Shown: piece by piece, positions 1 to 9,611 of the stretch
Layout of the letters: each line of letters begins with the position of its first letter
How positions within the stretch are numbered: the first letter of the stretch is position 1
NCBI GenBank assembly: GCA_030602715.1
Contig: JAUVZD010000002.1
Location: 62,001-126,000 of the forward strand
DNA from: Candidatus Coatesiibacteriota bacterium
Lineage (GTDB): Bacteria > RBG-13-66-14 > B26-G2 > JAUVZD01
Direction of reading: 5' to 3'
DNA: 64,000 nt
Notes under the pieces: model-generated
What the model saw: only the letters and a program-made list of their open reading frames with translations
Databases searched by the model: none
What the model was told of the DNA's origin: nothing
Translations under genes and position numbers: made by a program

Positions 1-873
1 GGGTTCTGCATAGGCAACGGTCAGGCTCCGCCCACCGACGGGGTCAGCTTGCGCACCTCCAACAGAAACTTCAAGGGGCGAAGCGGCACCCCCTCGGCGA
101 AGCTGTATCTATGTAGCCCGGAAGTCGCCGCAACGGCGGCGATAACCGGAGAGGTCACCGACCCCCGCACGCTGGGCATCCCTTACCCCGGAATTGAGAT
201 GCCGGAAAAATTCGCAATTGACGACTCCATGATAGTTCCCCCCCAGCCGGAAAAGGAGACCGCCAAGGTGAAGATTATCCGCGGTCCCAACATCGGCGAG
301 CCACCGAAAAACGACCCCCTGCCGTCAAGTTTCTTCGCCCGGGTTGCCATCGTGGTGGGCGACAAGATAACCACCGACCACATCGTGCGTGCCGGTCCAC
401 GACTGAAGTTCCGCTCCAACATAGAGAAATACTCCCGGTTCGTCTTTGAAGAGATTGACCCGGAGTTTGATAAAAAATGCAAGAGGAACCGCTCCGATGG
501 CTTCTTCAATATCATCGTCGCCGGCGAGTCCTACGGTCAGGGCTCCAGCCGGGAGCACGCCGCCATCTGCCCCATGCATCTAGGGGTAAAAGCGGTGCTG
601 GCGGTGTCCATAGAACGCATCCACACCTCCAACCTGATAAACTTCGGCATTCTCCCCCTCTTCTTCAGCGAGGGTGTGAAGCCCAAGGACCTTTCTATGG
701 ACGAGGAGTTGGAATTTTCCGACATCGTGGAAAATCTCAGGGAAGGCAAGGATATAGAAGTCAAGCGCAAGAGCGGAGGAAAGCTCACCCTAACCTACGA
801 CCTGTCAGAGCGCCAGAGGGAGATAATCATCGCCGGTGGTCTCCTAAACTACATCCGCCGGGGCGGAGAGTGA
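1..873 (+). CDS. acn: Aconitate hydratase, C-terminal part (cut by window edge)
   Basis: Isomerises citrate to isocitrate with a 4Fe-4S cluster in the TCA cycle. The reading frame is open from the first base, so the 5' part of the gene lies outside the window. Visible are the cluster/substrate region around CIGNGQAPPTDG and TSNRNFKGRSG (residues 3-30 of the visible part) and the C-terminal swivel domain with the hallmark GESYGQGSSREHAA. The CSPEVAATAAITGEVTDP stretch and compact linker resemble the small Aquifex-type bacterial aconitases, a recall-based comparison. Isocitrate dehydrogenase follows 62 bases downstream, so the pair probably forms one unit making 2-oxoglutarate. Confidence 0.95.
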   Translation, partial: GFCIGNGQAPPTDGVSLRTSNRNFKGRSGTPSAKLYLCSPEVAATAAITGEVTDPRTLGIPYPGIEMPEKFAIDDSMIVPPQPEKETAKVKIIRGPNIGEPPKNDPLPSSFFARVAIVVGDKITTDHIVRAGPRLKFRSNIEKYSRFVFEEIDPEFDKKCKRNRSDGFFNIIVAGESYGQGSSREHAAICPMHLGVKAVLAVSIERIHTSNLINFGILPLFFSEGVKPKDLSMDEELEFSDIVENLREGKDIEVKRKSGGKLTLTYDLSERQREIIIAGGLLNYIRRGGE

Positions 874-935
874 ATTAGCTAAGAGAGCAAGCAAATTTTT
901 AGATATAATCCCAGAAACTGCAATCGGAGGATGCG

Positions 936-2180
936 ATGTTTGACAAGCTCATCCCCCCTTCTGAGGGCACACTCATCACCGTTAAAGACGACAAGTTGAC
1001 AGTTCCCGACGACCCCATCATCCCCTTCATTGAGGGAGACGGCATCGGGGTGGACATCACCCCGGCCATGAAGAAGATAGTTGACTCCGCGGTGAAAAAG
1101 ACCTACGGCGGTAAAAGGCGCATCGTGTGGTTTGAGATATTTGCCGGGGACAAGGCGGTCGCTAAATACGGCCAGGGGCAGTGGCTCCCCGAGGACACCA
1201 AGAAAGCCATCGCCCACTACATCGTGGCTATAAAAGGTCCCCTGACCACCCCGGTGGGCGGGGGAATCCGCAGTCTCAATGTTACTCTGCGCCAAACCCT
1301 CAACCTCTATGCCTGCGTGCGCCCGATCAAGTGGATTCCCGGCGTGCCCAGCCCGGTCAAAGCACCGGAGAAGCTGAATGTGGTCATCTATCGTGAGAAC
1401 ACCGAGGACGTCTATGCGGGCATAGAATGGGCGGAAGGCACACCCGAAGCGCAGAAAGTAATCCATTTCCTCAACTCCCAGATGGGGACCAAGGTGCGGG
1501 AGGACTCCGGCGTGGGCATAAAGCCCATCTCCATAACCGGCACCAAGCGTCTGGTGCGCAAGGCTCTACAATTCGCCCTGGACCGCAACCGGGACTCGGT
1601 CACTTTTGTGCACAAGGGCAACATAATGAAGTTCACCGAGGGCAGCTTCCGTGACTGGGGCTATGAGCTGGCAAAGGAGGAATTTGCCGACCAATCCATA
1701 ACCGAGGCTGAGGTGTGGGATAAATATGACGGCAAACTACCCGGAGGGAAGGTGCTGGTCAAGGACCGCATCGCCGATTCCATGTTCCAGCAGGTGCTAT
1801 TGCGACCCGACGAATACTCGGTAATCGCCACCCCCAACCTCAACGGCGACTACCTCTCCGACGCCTGTGCCGCCCAGGTGGGTGGTCTGGGCATGGCTCC
1901 CGGGGGGAACATCGGCGACTATGTAGCCCTCTTTGAAGCCACCCACGGCACCGCGCCCAAATACACCGGTCAGGACAAGGTCAACCCCAGCTCGCTGGTC
2001 CTCTCCGCGGTGATGATGCTGGACTACCTGGGCTGGCGGGAGGCGGGAGACGCCATAGAGAGGGCGATGGAGCGCACCATCAAGCAGAAGACGGTGACCT
2101 ACGACCTGGAGCGCCAGATGGAGGGGGCAACCAAGGTCTCCACCAGCGAGTTCGCCGACGCTGTGGTGGGGAATATGTAG
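936..2180 (+). CDS. icd: NADP-dependent isocitrate dehydrogenase
   Basis: Oxidatively decarboxylates isocitrate to 2-oxoglutarate. The 414-residue length fits the E. coli-type homodimeric enzyme. Family signatures include [11 protein letters not shown] near the N-terminus, the substrate-binding [13 protein letters not shown] with the serine phosphorylated in E. coli, and [11 protein letters not shown]. The HGTAPKY stretch followed by TVTYDLER supplies the Lys-Tyr and Tyr/Arg pattern associated with NADP rather than NAD. GGAGG at 926-930 is spaced correctly for the ATG at 936; an out-of-frame ATG at 931 lies between. It follows aconitase directly. The downstream restriction gene begins only 40 bases later but is very different in base composition. 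Confidence 0.96.
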   Translation: MFDKLIPPSEGTLITVKDDKLTVPDDPIIPFIEGDGIGVDITPAMKKIVDSAVKKTYGGKRRIVWFEIFAGDKAVAKYGQGQWLPEDTKKAIAHYIVAIKGPLTTPVGGGIRSLNVTLRQTLNLYACVRPIKWIPGVPSPVKAPEKLNVVIYRENTEDVYAGIEWAEGTPEAQKVIHFLNSQMGTKVREDSGVGIKPISITGTKRLVRKALQFALDRNRDSVTFVHKGNIMKFTEGSFRDWGYELAKEEFADQSITEAEVWDKYDGKLPGGKVLVKDRIADSMFQQVLLRPDEYSVIATPNLNGDYLSDACAAQVGGLGMAPGGNIGDYVALFEATHGTAPKYTGQDKVNPSSLVLSAVMMLDYLGWREAGDAIERAMERTIKQKTVTYDLERQMEGATKVSTSEFADAVVGNM

Positions 2181-2220
2181 AGGGGGGGGTGAATTTTCCT
2201 ATCCATTAGAGGACTTAAAT

Positions 2221-2949
2221 ATGAACTCAATGTTTCTGGATCCAGAAGAGTTGGATAGAGACCTAGATACTCTAGAGAAGATTGAGAAATCGACAATTCG
2301 CTTAGTAACACAGGCTATTTACGATTTCCGTAGTGAAGCTTGTGAAATATTTTCAATGGAACCTGATAAACCTCAGACAATTGGTGAAGATATCACCAGA
2401 GAAGCACTTGATGCAATTGGAATGTCTAGGATTCCAGTAAGGTTGTTTGGTCAAATGGACTACAAAAGAGCTCGCTATGTATTCAATGCAAACTATGCAA
2501 TAAGACAAGCATTGTTCATCGACTCAAAATCAGAAAAAGTAGGTGGACAAAGCACCGCCACAATACAAACATCTCAAACTTCAATGATTATTCGCCAGTT
2601 AAAGTCAGGAAAACCAGTAGAGGTGAAAGGAGAATTACCAGCAATAATAGAGGCTTCAAAGGGAAAATGCTTAGTGACAACAATATTTGTGAAATATACT
2701 TATGAAGAAATATCAAAACATGATATCAAGTTATATAAGATTACTGTTGCATGTTTGCCAAATGTAATGCTCCAATCATATTATAATCCTTCTACAGAAG
2801 ATGGGATTTGGATGGTAGGAAGACAATCCCACCAACGTGGTGAGGCTTTTAGGGTAAGGATAAGTTTTTCGAAATTGAAAAAGAAGAGAAAGTGGAGGGT
2901 TCAGGAAGTAATTTTGCATCCAGAAGAGGATTTTCAATGGGATGAATGA
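2221..2949 (+). CDS. SfiI-family type II restriction endonuclease
   Basis: Predicted to cut a defined DNA site not protected by the partner methyltransferase. The 242-residue protein aligns from memory along its length with SfiI: an N-terminal LEKIEKSTIRLVTQAI helix, the EDIT segment, MDYKRARY and FIDSKSEK, then YNPSTEDG, RQSHQRGEAFRVRI and WRVQEV near the end. Asp80, Asp101 and Lys103 match the spacing of the PD-(D/E)xK catalytic residues of SfiI as I recall them. SfiI cuts GGCCNNNNNGGCC as a tetramer; whether this protein keeps that specificity is inference. The ribosome binding site is GAGGA at 2209-2213. The gene is far more AT-rich than icd before it, suggesting horizontal acquisition. 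Its 3' end overlaps the convergent methyltransferase by 16 bases. Confidence 0.85.
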   Translation: MNSMFLDPEELDRDLDTLEKIEKSTIRLVTQAIYDFRSEACEIFSMEPDKPQTIGEDITREALDAIGMSRIPVRLFGQMDYKRARYVFNANYAIRQALFIDSKSEKVGGQSTATIQTSQTSMIIRQLKSGKPVEVKGELPAIIEASKGKCLVTTIFVKYTYEEISKHDIKLYKITVACLPNVMLQSYYNPSTEDGIWMVGRQSHQRGEAFRVRISFSKLKKKRKWRVQEVILHPEEDFQWDE

Positions 2950-3917
2950 ATTTCATCATACAAAGACAAATCTCTATTTGAGGAAGACAGCTCTTGCAGA
3001 GTTCTCTTACAATTCTTTTTAGCTAGTTTCACATATTTCTCATCTATCTCTATTCCTATATACTTACGTCCTTCTAATATTGAAGCGGCAGCGGTTGTCC
3101 CACTACCAATAAAGCAATCAAGGACGATGTCTCCTGCGGAAGTTAACAATTTGATTATTCTTATTGCCAACTCTAATGGGAACTTAGCTGGATGATCGTC
3201 ATTTGACCTGACAGATGCTATTTTCCAAACTCCACGAGAACCCCATTCTGACCATTCTTTCCTGGTAATTCGGTTCCGGTCAATTTTTGTAACACCAGGT
3301 TTCCAAAATGTGTAAATATATTCAAACTCATCAACAGACCTATATGATAATGTATGCCATGGACTGTTTTGCCAAGCAGGGTCTTTAGACCAAATTCGTC
3401 GGTCATACAAGTAAAAACCAGCAGTATTCCCCCATTCTTCAATTAATCCCCCAACAACCTTAACGCGAGTCTGTGTACCATACTTTCCACCTCGGACATT
3501 GTTCCCACGAAGGCGGCGATCTATCGTTTGCTCACTACACCCTAAAAGCTCAGCAAGTTGATAACGATTATAGTTTGGATGTTTTGCCTGAGCCTTGAGA
3601 ACATCTTCTATTGTAACTGTTCTCATTCGTCTTATGTTATGTGCTTGAATACGAGGCATTTTTTCATCTTTAAAACAAAGTATATCAGCAATATTCACTA
3701 CCAGGAATCCTCCAGTTTTCATAATTGGAAAATGCTGCTTTATAACTTCTTTAATAAGATTCTTCCATTCATCAAAATCAAGATGTTTTTCATAATGCTT
3801 TCCAACAAAATATGGTGGAGACCAAAAACTTAAAGCTATTGACTCAGGCTCAATAGCCCCTAAAAGTTCTCGGGCGTCTCCCATATGGATCTCATTTAGT
3901 TCAAGATATTTAGTCAC
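2934..3917 (-). CDS. DNA methyltransferase (N4-cytosine/N6-adenine beta class) with internal HTH
   Basis: Likely protects the site cut by the convergent SfiI-like nuclease. Motif IV is SPPY (residues 33-36), the form most common in N4-cytosine enzymes, and motif I (DCFIGSGTT) lies near the C-terminus, giving beta-class order. Between them, residues about 115-140, is a helix-turn-helix-like stretch (YQLAELLGCSEQTIDRRLRG) not needed for catalysis. It may contact DNA or autoregulate. The start is GTG at 3917 preceded by AGGGGTG; the ATG eleven codons later would cut into the conserved N-terminal GDA motif. The gene is AT-rich like its partner. SfiI's own methylase is an N4-cytosine enzyme, consistent with this reading. 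Confidence 0.85.
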   Translation of the reverse strand: MTKYLELNEIHMGDARELLGAIEPESIALSFWSPPYFVGKHYEKHLDFDEWKNLIKEVIKQHFPIMKTGGFLVVNIADILCFKDEKMPRIQAHNIRRMRTVTIEDVLKAQAKHPNYNRYQLAELLGCSEQTIDRRLRGNNVRGGKYGTQTRVKVVGGLIEEWGNTAGFYLYDRRIWSKDPAWQNSPWHTLSYRSVDEFEYIYTFWKPGVTKIDRNRITRKEWSEWGSRGVWKIASVRSNDDHPAKFPLELAIRIIKLLTSAGDIVLDCFIGSGTTAAASILEGRKYIGIEIDEKYVKLAKKNCKRTLQELSSSNRDLSLYDEIHSSH

Positions 3918-3996
3918 ACATACACCCCTACATATATATTAGCATACAAAACGATATATAGTCAAGAACTAGAACTTGTTTCTTCGCTATTCATTG

Positions 3997-4034
3997 TGAA
4001 AAAAACACAAAAAACACCGGGGCTCTCGCCCCGG
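3997..4034 (-). terminator. Intrinsic terminator of the acyl-CoA/carboxylase operon
   Basis: Read on the minus strand, GC-rich arms CCGGGG/CCCCGG at 4029-4034 and 4017-4022 enclose a six-base loop. A T-rich tract (plus-strand A runs, 3999-4014) follows. It lies 34 bases past the stop of the last acyl-CoA dehydrogenase gene and 80 bases before the methyltransferase start, so it ends the leucine-type operon before the restriction-modification genes. Confidence 0.8.
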
Positions 4035-4067
4035 CTCTTTAATTCCACTTCCTCACCAATCCCCCAC

Positions 4068-5210
<1,143 letters not shown>

Positions 5211-5216
5211 TCTCCC

Positions 5217-6359
5217 TCAATCCTTCAGTAGTTGACCGCTGATCACCAATCTCTGTATCTCGCTGGTGCCCTCGTATATCTCGGTTATGCGGGCATCACG
5301 AAAGAGACGCTCCACGACATATTCTTTCATGTAACCGTATCCGCCGTGAATCTGCAGTGCCTTGTCGGCGACCCAGTTCGCTGTCTCGCTGGCATAGAGT
5401 TTGGCGGTCGCCGCCTCCAGGGAGAAGGGTTTCCCCGCATCTTTAGCCCAAGCAGACCGCAGGGTGAGCAAGCGAGCCGCATCCACCCGCATTGCCATAT
5501 CCGCCAGCATAAACTGTATCGCCTGAAACTTGCAGATGGGACGACCGAACTGCTCCCGCTCCTTGGAATAGGAGGTGGCTTCCTCCAAAGCCCTCTGGGC
5601 TATGCCGGTCGCCTGGGCGGCGATTCCGATGCGCCCGCCGTCAAGGAGACCCAGACCGATGGACATCCCCTTCCCCTCCTCGCCCAGAAGGTTGGTCTTG
5701 GGCACCTTGCAGTCCTCAAAGATCAACTCCCGGGTATCGGTGGCTCGGATGCCCATCTTGACCTCCTTCTTGCCCAACCTGAAGCCGGGGGTATCCTTCT
5801 CCACAATCAGGCAGGACAATCCCTTGGCGCCGGCTTCTTTATCGGTGGAGACGAAGAGCAGGAAGAGGTCGGCAAATCCGCCGTTGGTGATGAAGGTTTT
5901 GGTGCCGTTGATGACGTAGTCATCACCCTTTTTCACCCCGCTGGTGGTCATACTGCCCACATCGGAGCCGGCGCTCGGCTCGGTCATGGCGAAGGCGCCT
6001 ATCACCTCACCCGTTGCCAGTTTGGGAAGATACTTCTTCCTCTGCTCCTCGCTTCCGTATTTGATAAACCCTTCAGCCACCAGGCTGAGCTGGATGGAGA
6101 TGGTGGTCGCCGTCGCCGCACAACCCCGAGCCATCTGCTCCATCACCAGAGCATAGGATATGGTATCAAGCCCGGCGCCGCCGTATTTCTCCGGGATGGT
6201 TATCCCCATATAGCCCAACTCCCCCAGCTTCTTGATGGCGGAGAGATTGGGCTCGTCCTTCTCGTCATACTCAGCGGCTTCCACCGCCAGGACCTCATCG
6301 GAGAACTCCTTGGCGGTGTCCCGGATCATCTTCTGGTCGTCGGTCAGCATAAAATCCAT
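5217..6359 (-). CDS. Acyl-CoA dehydrogenase, second paralogue
   Basis: Same family and length (380 residues) as its downstream neighbour but clearly diverged, so this is an old duplication, not a recent repeat. Visible motifs are [61 protein letters not shown] and [13 protein letters not shown] with the canonical catalytic glutamate, as in butyryl-CoA dehydrogenases. It starts at ATG 6359, 62 bases after the biotin carrier gene. Two dehydrogenases in one operon suggest two acyl-CoA substrates, for example isovaleryl-CoA plus another branched or straight short chain. No electron-transfer flavoprotein genes are in the window. Confidence 0.93.
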   Translation of the reverse strand: MDFMLTDDQKMIRDTAKEFSDEVLAVEAAEYDEKDEPNLSAIKKLGELGYMGITIPEKYGGAGLDTISYALVMEQMARGCAATATTISIQLSLVAEGFIKYGSEEQRKKYLPKLATGEVIGAFAMTEPSAGSDVGSMTTSGVKKGDDYVINGTKTFITNGGFADLFLLFVSTDKEAGAKGLSCLIVEKDTPGFRLGKKEVKMGIRATDTRELIFEDCKVPKTNLLGEEGKGMSIGLGLLDGGRIGIAAQATGIAQRALEEATSYSKEREQFGRPICKFQAIQFMLADMAMRVDAARLLTLRSAWAKDAGKPFSLEAATAKLYASETANWVADKALQIHGGYGYMKEYVVERLFRDARITEIYEGTSEIQRLVISGQLLKD

Positions 6360-6421
6360 CTCTATCTCATCCCCTTTAACTAAGACCTATAGGACAAGTG
6401 CTTCTCGTTCAGTAAAGAAGG

Positions 6422-6934
6422 TCAGCTCTCGCCAACCTCCACCTCCACCAACACCTGGGCGGCGTCAACCAACTCTTCATCCTTTACTAAAATTGAGGAG
6501 ACCTTCCCCGCCTGGGGACTTGCCAGCTCAAGCTCCATCTTCATCGCCTCCAGGATGACCAGCACCTCCCCGGCGCCCACTTCATCCCCCTCGCCGATAC
6601 ACACCTTGACCACCTTGCCGGGCATGGGCGCCTCCACGCAGAGCATACCGTCACGAACCTCGGCGGCACCCCCACTCAGTTCCCCGCCGACATCCCCCTT
6701 AGGCTCCTCAAACACAAAAGTATGCCCGCCGATGAAGACATAGGTGCGACCCTCACTTATGGCGATGTATGCCCGAACCCGCTCATCCCCCAAAGAAAGC
6801 GCAATAATCCCCGGCTTTCCCGGCGAGATGTTCACTAACCGCTCTCCTTCACCCCAGTCCACCAGCCATCCCCCCTCCTTACTCTCCAGGGATACCGAAA
6901 GCAGATTCTTTCCGCATCTATATTTCAGTTCCAT
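6422..6934 (-). CDS. Biotin carboxyl carrier protein of an acyl-CoA carboxylase
   Basis: Carries biotin between the biotin carboxylase encoded just upstream and the carboxyltransferase encoded at 11.9-13.5 kb. The last 70 of 170 residues form the biotinyl/lipoyl domain (EAPMPGKVVKVCIGEGDEVG...), with the biotinylated lysine in LEAMKMELE. The first 100 residues resemble the BT-type linker of propionyl-/methylcrotonyl-CoA carboxylase alpha chains, so this looks like a split-off C-terminal part of such an alpha subunit. The gap to the biotin carboxylase gene is 21 bases. A GAGGG precedes the ATG at 6934. Confidence 0.92.
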   Translation of the reverse strand: MELKYRCGKNLLSVSLESKEGGWLVDWGEGERLVNISPGKPGIIALSLGDERVRAYIAISEGRTYVFIGGHTFVFEEPKGDVGGELSGGAAEVRDGMLCVEAPMPGKVVKVCIGEGDEVGAGEVLVILEAMKMELELASPQAGKVSSILVKDEELVDAAQVLVEVEVGES

Positions 6935-6955
6935 TTCAAGCCCTCTGCTGACAGG

Positions 6956-8458
6956 TCACTTGCCTATCTCCCATCGCCCCACATCAAGCCAGGGGTCAAA
7001 AGCCCTCTTCTGGGGGGAATCATCTCCGGCGGTCCTTCCGTCCAGCCCCCGGGTCTCGGCTACGGCGGCGACAGCAGACGCCAGCCCCAGAAGTTCGCTA
7101 TCTTTATCGCTCCGCCAGTCAGCCATATGCTGGTCTATGAAGCCGGTGTGGGTCTCCCCTTTGATAAACGCCGGATGGAGCATCAAATCGTGCAGAAAGC
7201 CCACCGTGGTCTTTATCCCCAGAATGGGGTAGGAGGCAAGTGCGGAAACCATCCGCTTGCGAGCGGACTCCCTATCGGCACCCCAAGCGATGACCTTGGA
7301 TAAGATGGGGTCGTAATAGACGGAGACCTGGTCTCCGGAGGTTATCCCGGAGTCCACCCTGATGCCGGGACCCTTGGGCTCCTCCATGAAGAGTATCTTC
7401 CCGGAGGCGGGCAGAAAGCCCTGTTCGGCGTCCTCGGCATAGATTCGGCATTCAATGGCCCAACCCCGCTGGGATAACTCCTCCTGCTTGAGGGTTAACT
7501 GCTCCCCGGCGGCTATCTTGATCTGCTCCGCCACCAGGTCAACCCCCACCACCGCCTCGGTGATGGGATGCTCCACCTGGATGCGGGCGTTGACCTCCAG
7601 GAAGTAGAAGTCACCCCGGGGAGTGAGCAGGAACTCCACCGTGCCGGCATTCTGATAGCCGGAGGCGGCAACCACCTTGAGCGCCGCATCGCCCATCTCA
7701 GCCCGCAGACCGTCGTCCAGCGCCGGTGAGGGGCTTTCCTCCACAATCTTCTGGTGGCGACGCTGGATGGAGCACTCTCGCTCAAAGAGATGTACCACAT
7801 TACCGTGGGAATCGGCGAGCATCTGAAACTCCACATGGCGGGGCTTCTCCAGAAACTTCTCCAGATACATAGTGGCGTCGCCGAAGGCGGACTCCGCCTC
7901 CCTTGCCGCTCCCTCCAGGGCTTTGGCGAGCTCCTTTTGGTCAGCCGCCACCCGCATACCCTTTCCTCCCCCGCCGGCTGAGGCTTTGATCAGCACTGGA
8001 TAGCCGATGGCGTCGGCTTCTTTAGCGAAGGCTTTGGCGTCCTTGGCGGTTCCGCTCATGCCGGGTATGACCGCAACGCCAGCCTGTGATACCGCCTTGC
8101 GGGCATCCAGCTTGAAGCCCACCAGTTTGAGCGCTTTCGCCGGGGGTCCGATGAAGACCAGGCCTGCTTTAGCCACCTTCCCGGCGAACTTGTGGTTTTC
8201 GGCAAGGAAGCCGTAGCCGGGGTGTATTGCTTCGGCGCCGCACTCCTGGGCGCAGGCGATAATTTTCGCCATATCCAGGTAGGATTCAAGCGCCGGCGGA
8301 GGACCGATGCAGTATGCCTCATCCGCCAGTTGAACATGGAGGGAGTTGACATCGGCTTCAGAATATACGGTAGCGGAGCGCACCCCCAGCTCCCGGCAGG
8401 CATGGATTATCCGCACCGCTATCTCGCCCCTATTGGCTATGAGAATTTTGGAGAACAT
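6956..8458 (-). CDS. Biotin carboxylase subunit (methylcrotonyl-/propionyl-CoA carboxylase alpha type)
   Basis: Uses ATP and bicarbonate to carboxylate biotin. The protein (500 residues) opens with [21 protein letters not shown]. It has the ATP-grasp glycine-rich loop KASAGGGGKGMR, the HVEFQMLAD and ERECSIQRRHQKIVEE signatures and the NARIQVEHPITEAV active-site loop. It is longer than AccC (about 450) and lacks a fused carrier, fitting a split alpha subunit. The ATG at 8458 has no clear ribosome binding site; the sequence just upstream belongs to inserted DNA holding an Mrr-like gene, so the native leader has been replaced. Partial copies of this gene's 5' end occur at 9587-9611 and 10418-10484. 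Confidence 0.95.
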   Translation of the reverse strand: MFSKILIANRGEIAVRIIHACRELGVRSATVYSEADVNSLHVQLADEAYCIGPPPALESYLDMAKIIACAQECGAEAIHPGYGFLAENHKFAGKVAKAGLVFIGPPAKALKLVGFKLDARKAVSQAGVAVIPGMSGTAKDAKAFAKEADAIGYPVLIKASAGGGGKGMRVAADQKELAKALEGAAREAESAFGDATMYLEKFLEKPRHVEFQMLADSHGNVVHLFERECSIQRRHQKIVEESPSPALDDGLRAEMGDAALKVVAASGYQNAGTVEFLLTPRGDFYFLEVNARIQVEHPITEAVVGVDLVAEQIKIAAGEQLTLKQEELSQRGWAIECRIYAEDAEQGFLPASGKILFMEEPKGPGIRVDSGITSGDQVSVYYDPILSKVIAWGADRESARKRMVSALASYPILGIKTTVGFLHDLMLHPAFIKGETHTGFIDQHMADWRSDKDSELLGLASAVAAVAETRGLDGRTAGDDSPQKRAFDPWLDVGRWEIGK

Positions 8459-8476
8459 TGTTGGAGTAAAAAATCC

Positions 8477-9475
8477 TTAAGCAGGCCAGTACACTTTTAT
8501 CAAGGGAACAAGAGCCTTTGTATCAGGGTCAATGCTTTCATAATATTGTACATAGAGTTTTACCAAATCATCTAAATCTATCAGAGTTAACTGATTTTGA
8601 GCGCTTTCCGCTTTGTAATAAGCGTCCTTTGAAAAACCTCCAGTGCTTACAAATAGTCCCACTTCATTTTGCAACAAGACTCCCAAGAAACTATTTATCT
8701 CCTCAATTCCAGAGCGGGTTTTCAGACGATGTTTAACTTGAATTTTAATTCTTGGTTGTTGTATTCCTAAGCCATCAGGGGAAGCTATGATATCTTTACC
8801 TCTATCCGGTCCAGGAGAAGATACTTTAGTTTTATAACCCATAGCCCTTAAAATGCCAGCAACGAATTCTTGCATCTCATCCCATGAAAGCTTAAGTAGC
8901 TTATCTTTAATAAATTCGTTTGCCCTTCCAATTATATTAAGTTTTAATATATCAAATTCTATCTCCTCGTCAGCTATCTCCAAAGGAGTCCCTTCTGGTG
9001 TTTCCCCTTTTAAAAGAGTTTTTATTTCTCCTAATATATCTTCATTCAAAGAAAATAAAGTCTGTATTGCTCCAAGACTATTTCTAGATTCAATGGATAA
9101 ATCGTCTCTAGATACTTTTCCAATCCAATTCACAGGAATTATGTTCTTATAATCTTGAACTATTCCCGGTTCATATTTGTATTCTCCTGTTACTTCACCT
9201 ACAAGATACTCCCGATCTGTTTTATTATAAGAAACTACTACATCGCCTTTTTCTATTTCAAAACGAAATTTGTAAATTTGTTCAAGTGACTTAGCATGTT
9301 GAGCTTTATTATCCTCTTGATAAGCTTCCCATAATCTTTCATCCATCTCTTCTCTACTTGCAACATCTGTCAAGTCACCCATATTATCCCAACCAACAGC
9401 CACACACCCAACCTTCTCAAAGTCATCAATTAGGCGACCCGCCTCACCTGCTCTTACCATCCATCCCTTTTTCAT
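8477..9475 (-). CDS. Mrr-like type IV restriction endonuclease with N-terminal modified-base-reader-like domain
   Basis: Predicted DNA-targeting defence nuclease. The C-terminal third carries the Mrr_cat fold: LSWDEMQEFVAGILRAMGYKT, then PGPDRGKDIIAS with Asp228, then IKIQVKH with Gln246 and Lys248, the QxK form of the PD-(D/E)xK site. The N-terminal 130 residues (WMVRAGEAGRLIDDF..., GDVVVSYNKTDREYLVGEVTGEY) resemble the SMF/EVE-like domains that precede Mrr domains and may read modified DNA; this part is recalled similarity. ATG 9475 is preceded by AGGAG. The gene is AT-rich and lies exactly between remnants of the crotonase and biotin carboxylase genes, so it is a cargo insertion into the carboxylase operon. 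Confidence 0.82.
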   Translation of the reverse strand: MKKGWMVRAGEAGRLIDDFEKVGCVAVGWDNMGDLTDVASREEMDERLWEAYQEDNKAQHAKSLEQIYKFRFEIEKGDVVVSYNKTDREYLVGEVTGEYKYEPGIVQDYKNIIPVNWIGKVSRDDLSIESRNSLGAIQTLFSLNEDILGEIKTLLKGETPEGTPLEIADEEIEFDILKLNIIGRANEFIKDKLLKLSWDEMQEFVAGILRAMGYKTKVSSPGPDRGKDIIASPDGLGIQQPRIKIQVKHRLKTRSGIEEINSFLGVLLQNEVGLFVSTGGFSKDAYYKAESAQNQLTLIDLDDLVKLYVQYYESIDPDTKALVPLIKVYWPA

Positions 9476-9510
9476 TACTACTCAACTCCTTTCGTATAAA
9501 TGATAATTAT

Positions 9511-9611
9511 CTATCCCGCCCACTTGGGTTTCCTCTTCTCAAAGAAGGCAGACATCCCCTCCTGTCCCTCCTCACTCACCCGCATCTTGGCTATGAGGAT
9601 TTTGGTGAAAA
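9511..9611 (-). pseudogene. Chimeric remnant 1: biotin carboxylase 5' scrap fused to crotonase 3' end
   Basis: Read on the minus strand, a short piece matching the first codons of the biotin carboxylase gene (about 9611-9587) runs into a copy of the last 27 codons of the crotonase gene, ending in TAG at 9511. Both parents contain the eight-base word TTGGCTAT (plus strand, 9587-9594), and the join lies in it. The crotonase part encodes [20 protein letters not shown], then RKPKWAG and a stop: one residue differs from the intact gene, while many bases differ silently. It separates the Mrr-like gene from the helix-hairpin-helix gene. Confidence 0.85.

Noticed and set aside
5232-6383. A 383-codon open frame antisense to the second acyl-CoA dehydrogenase
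   Set aside because: It mirrors the GC-rich codon pattern of the real gene, has no family motif and no ribosome binding site.
9511-9611. Remnants as att sites of an integrase-driven island
   Set aside because: No integrase or transposase gene is present, and the two joins occur at different positions and words.
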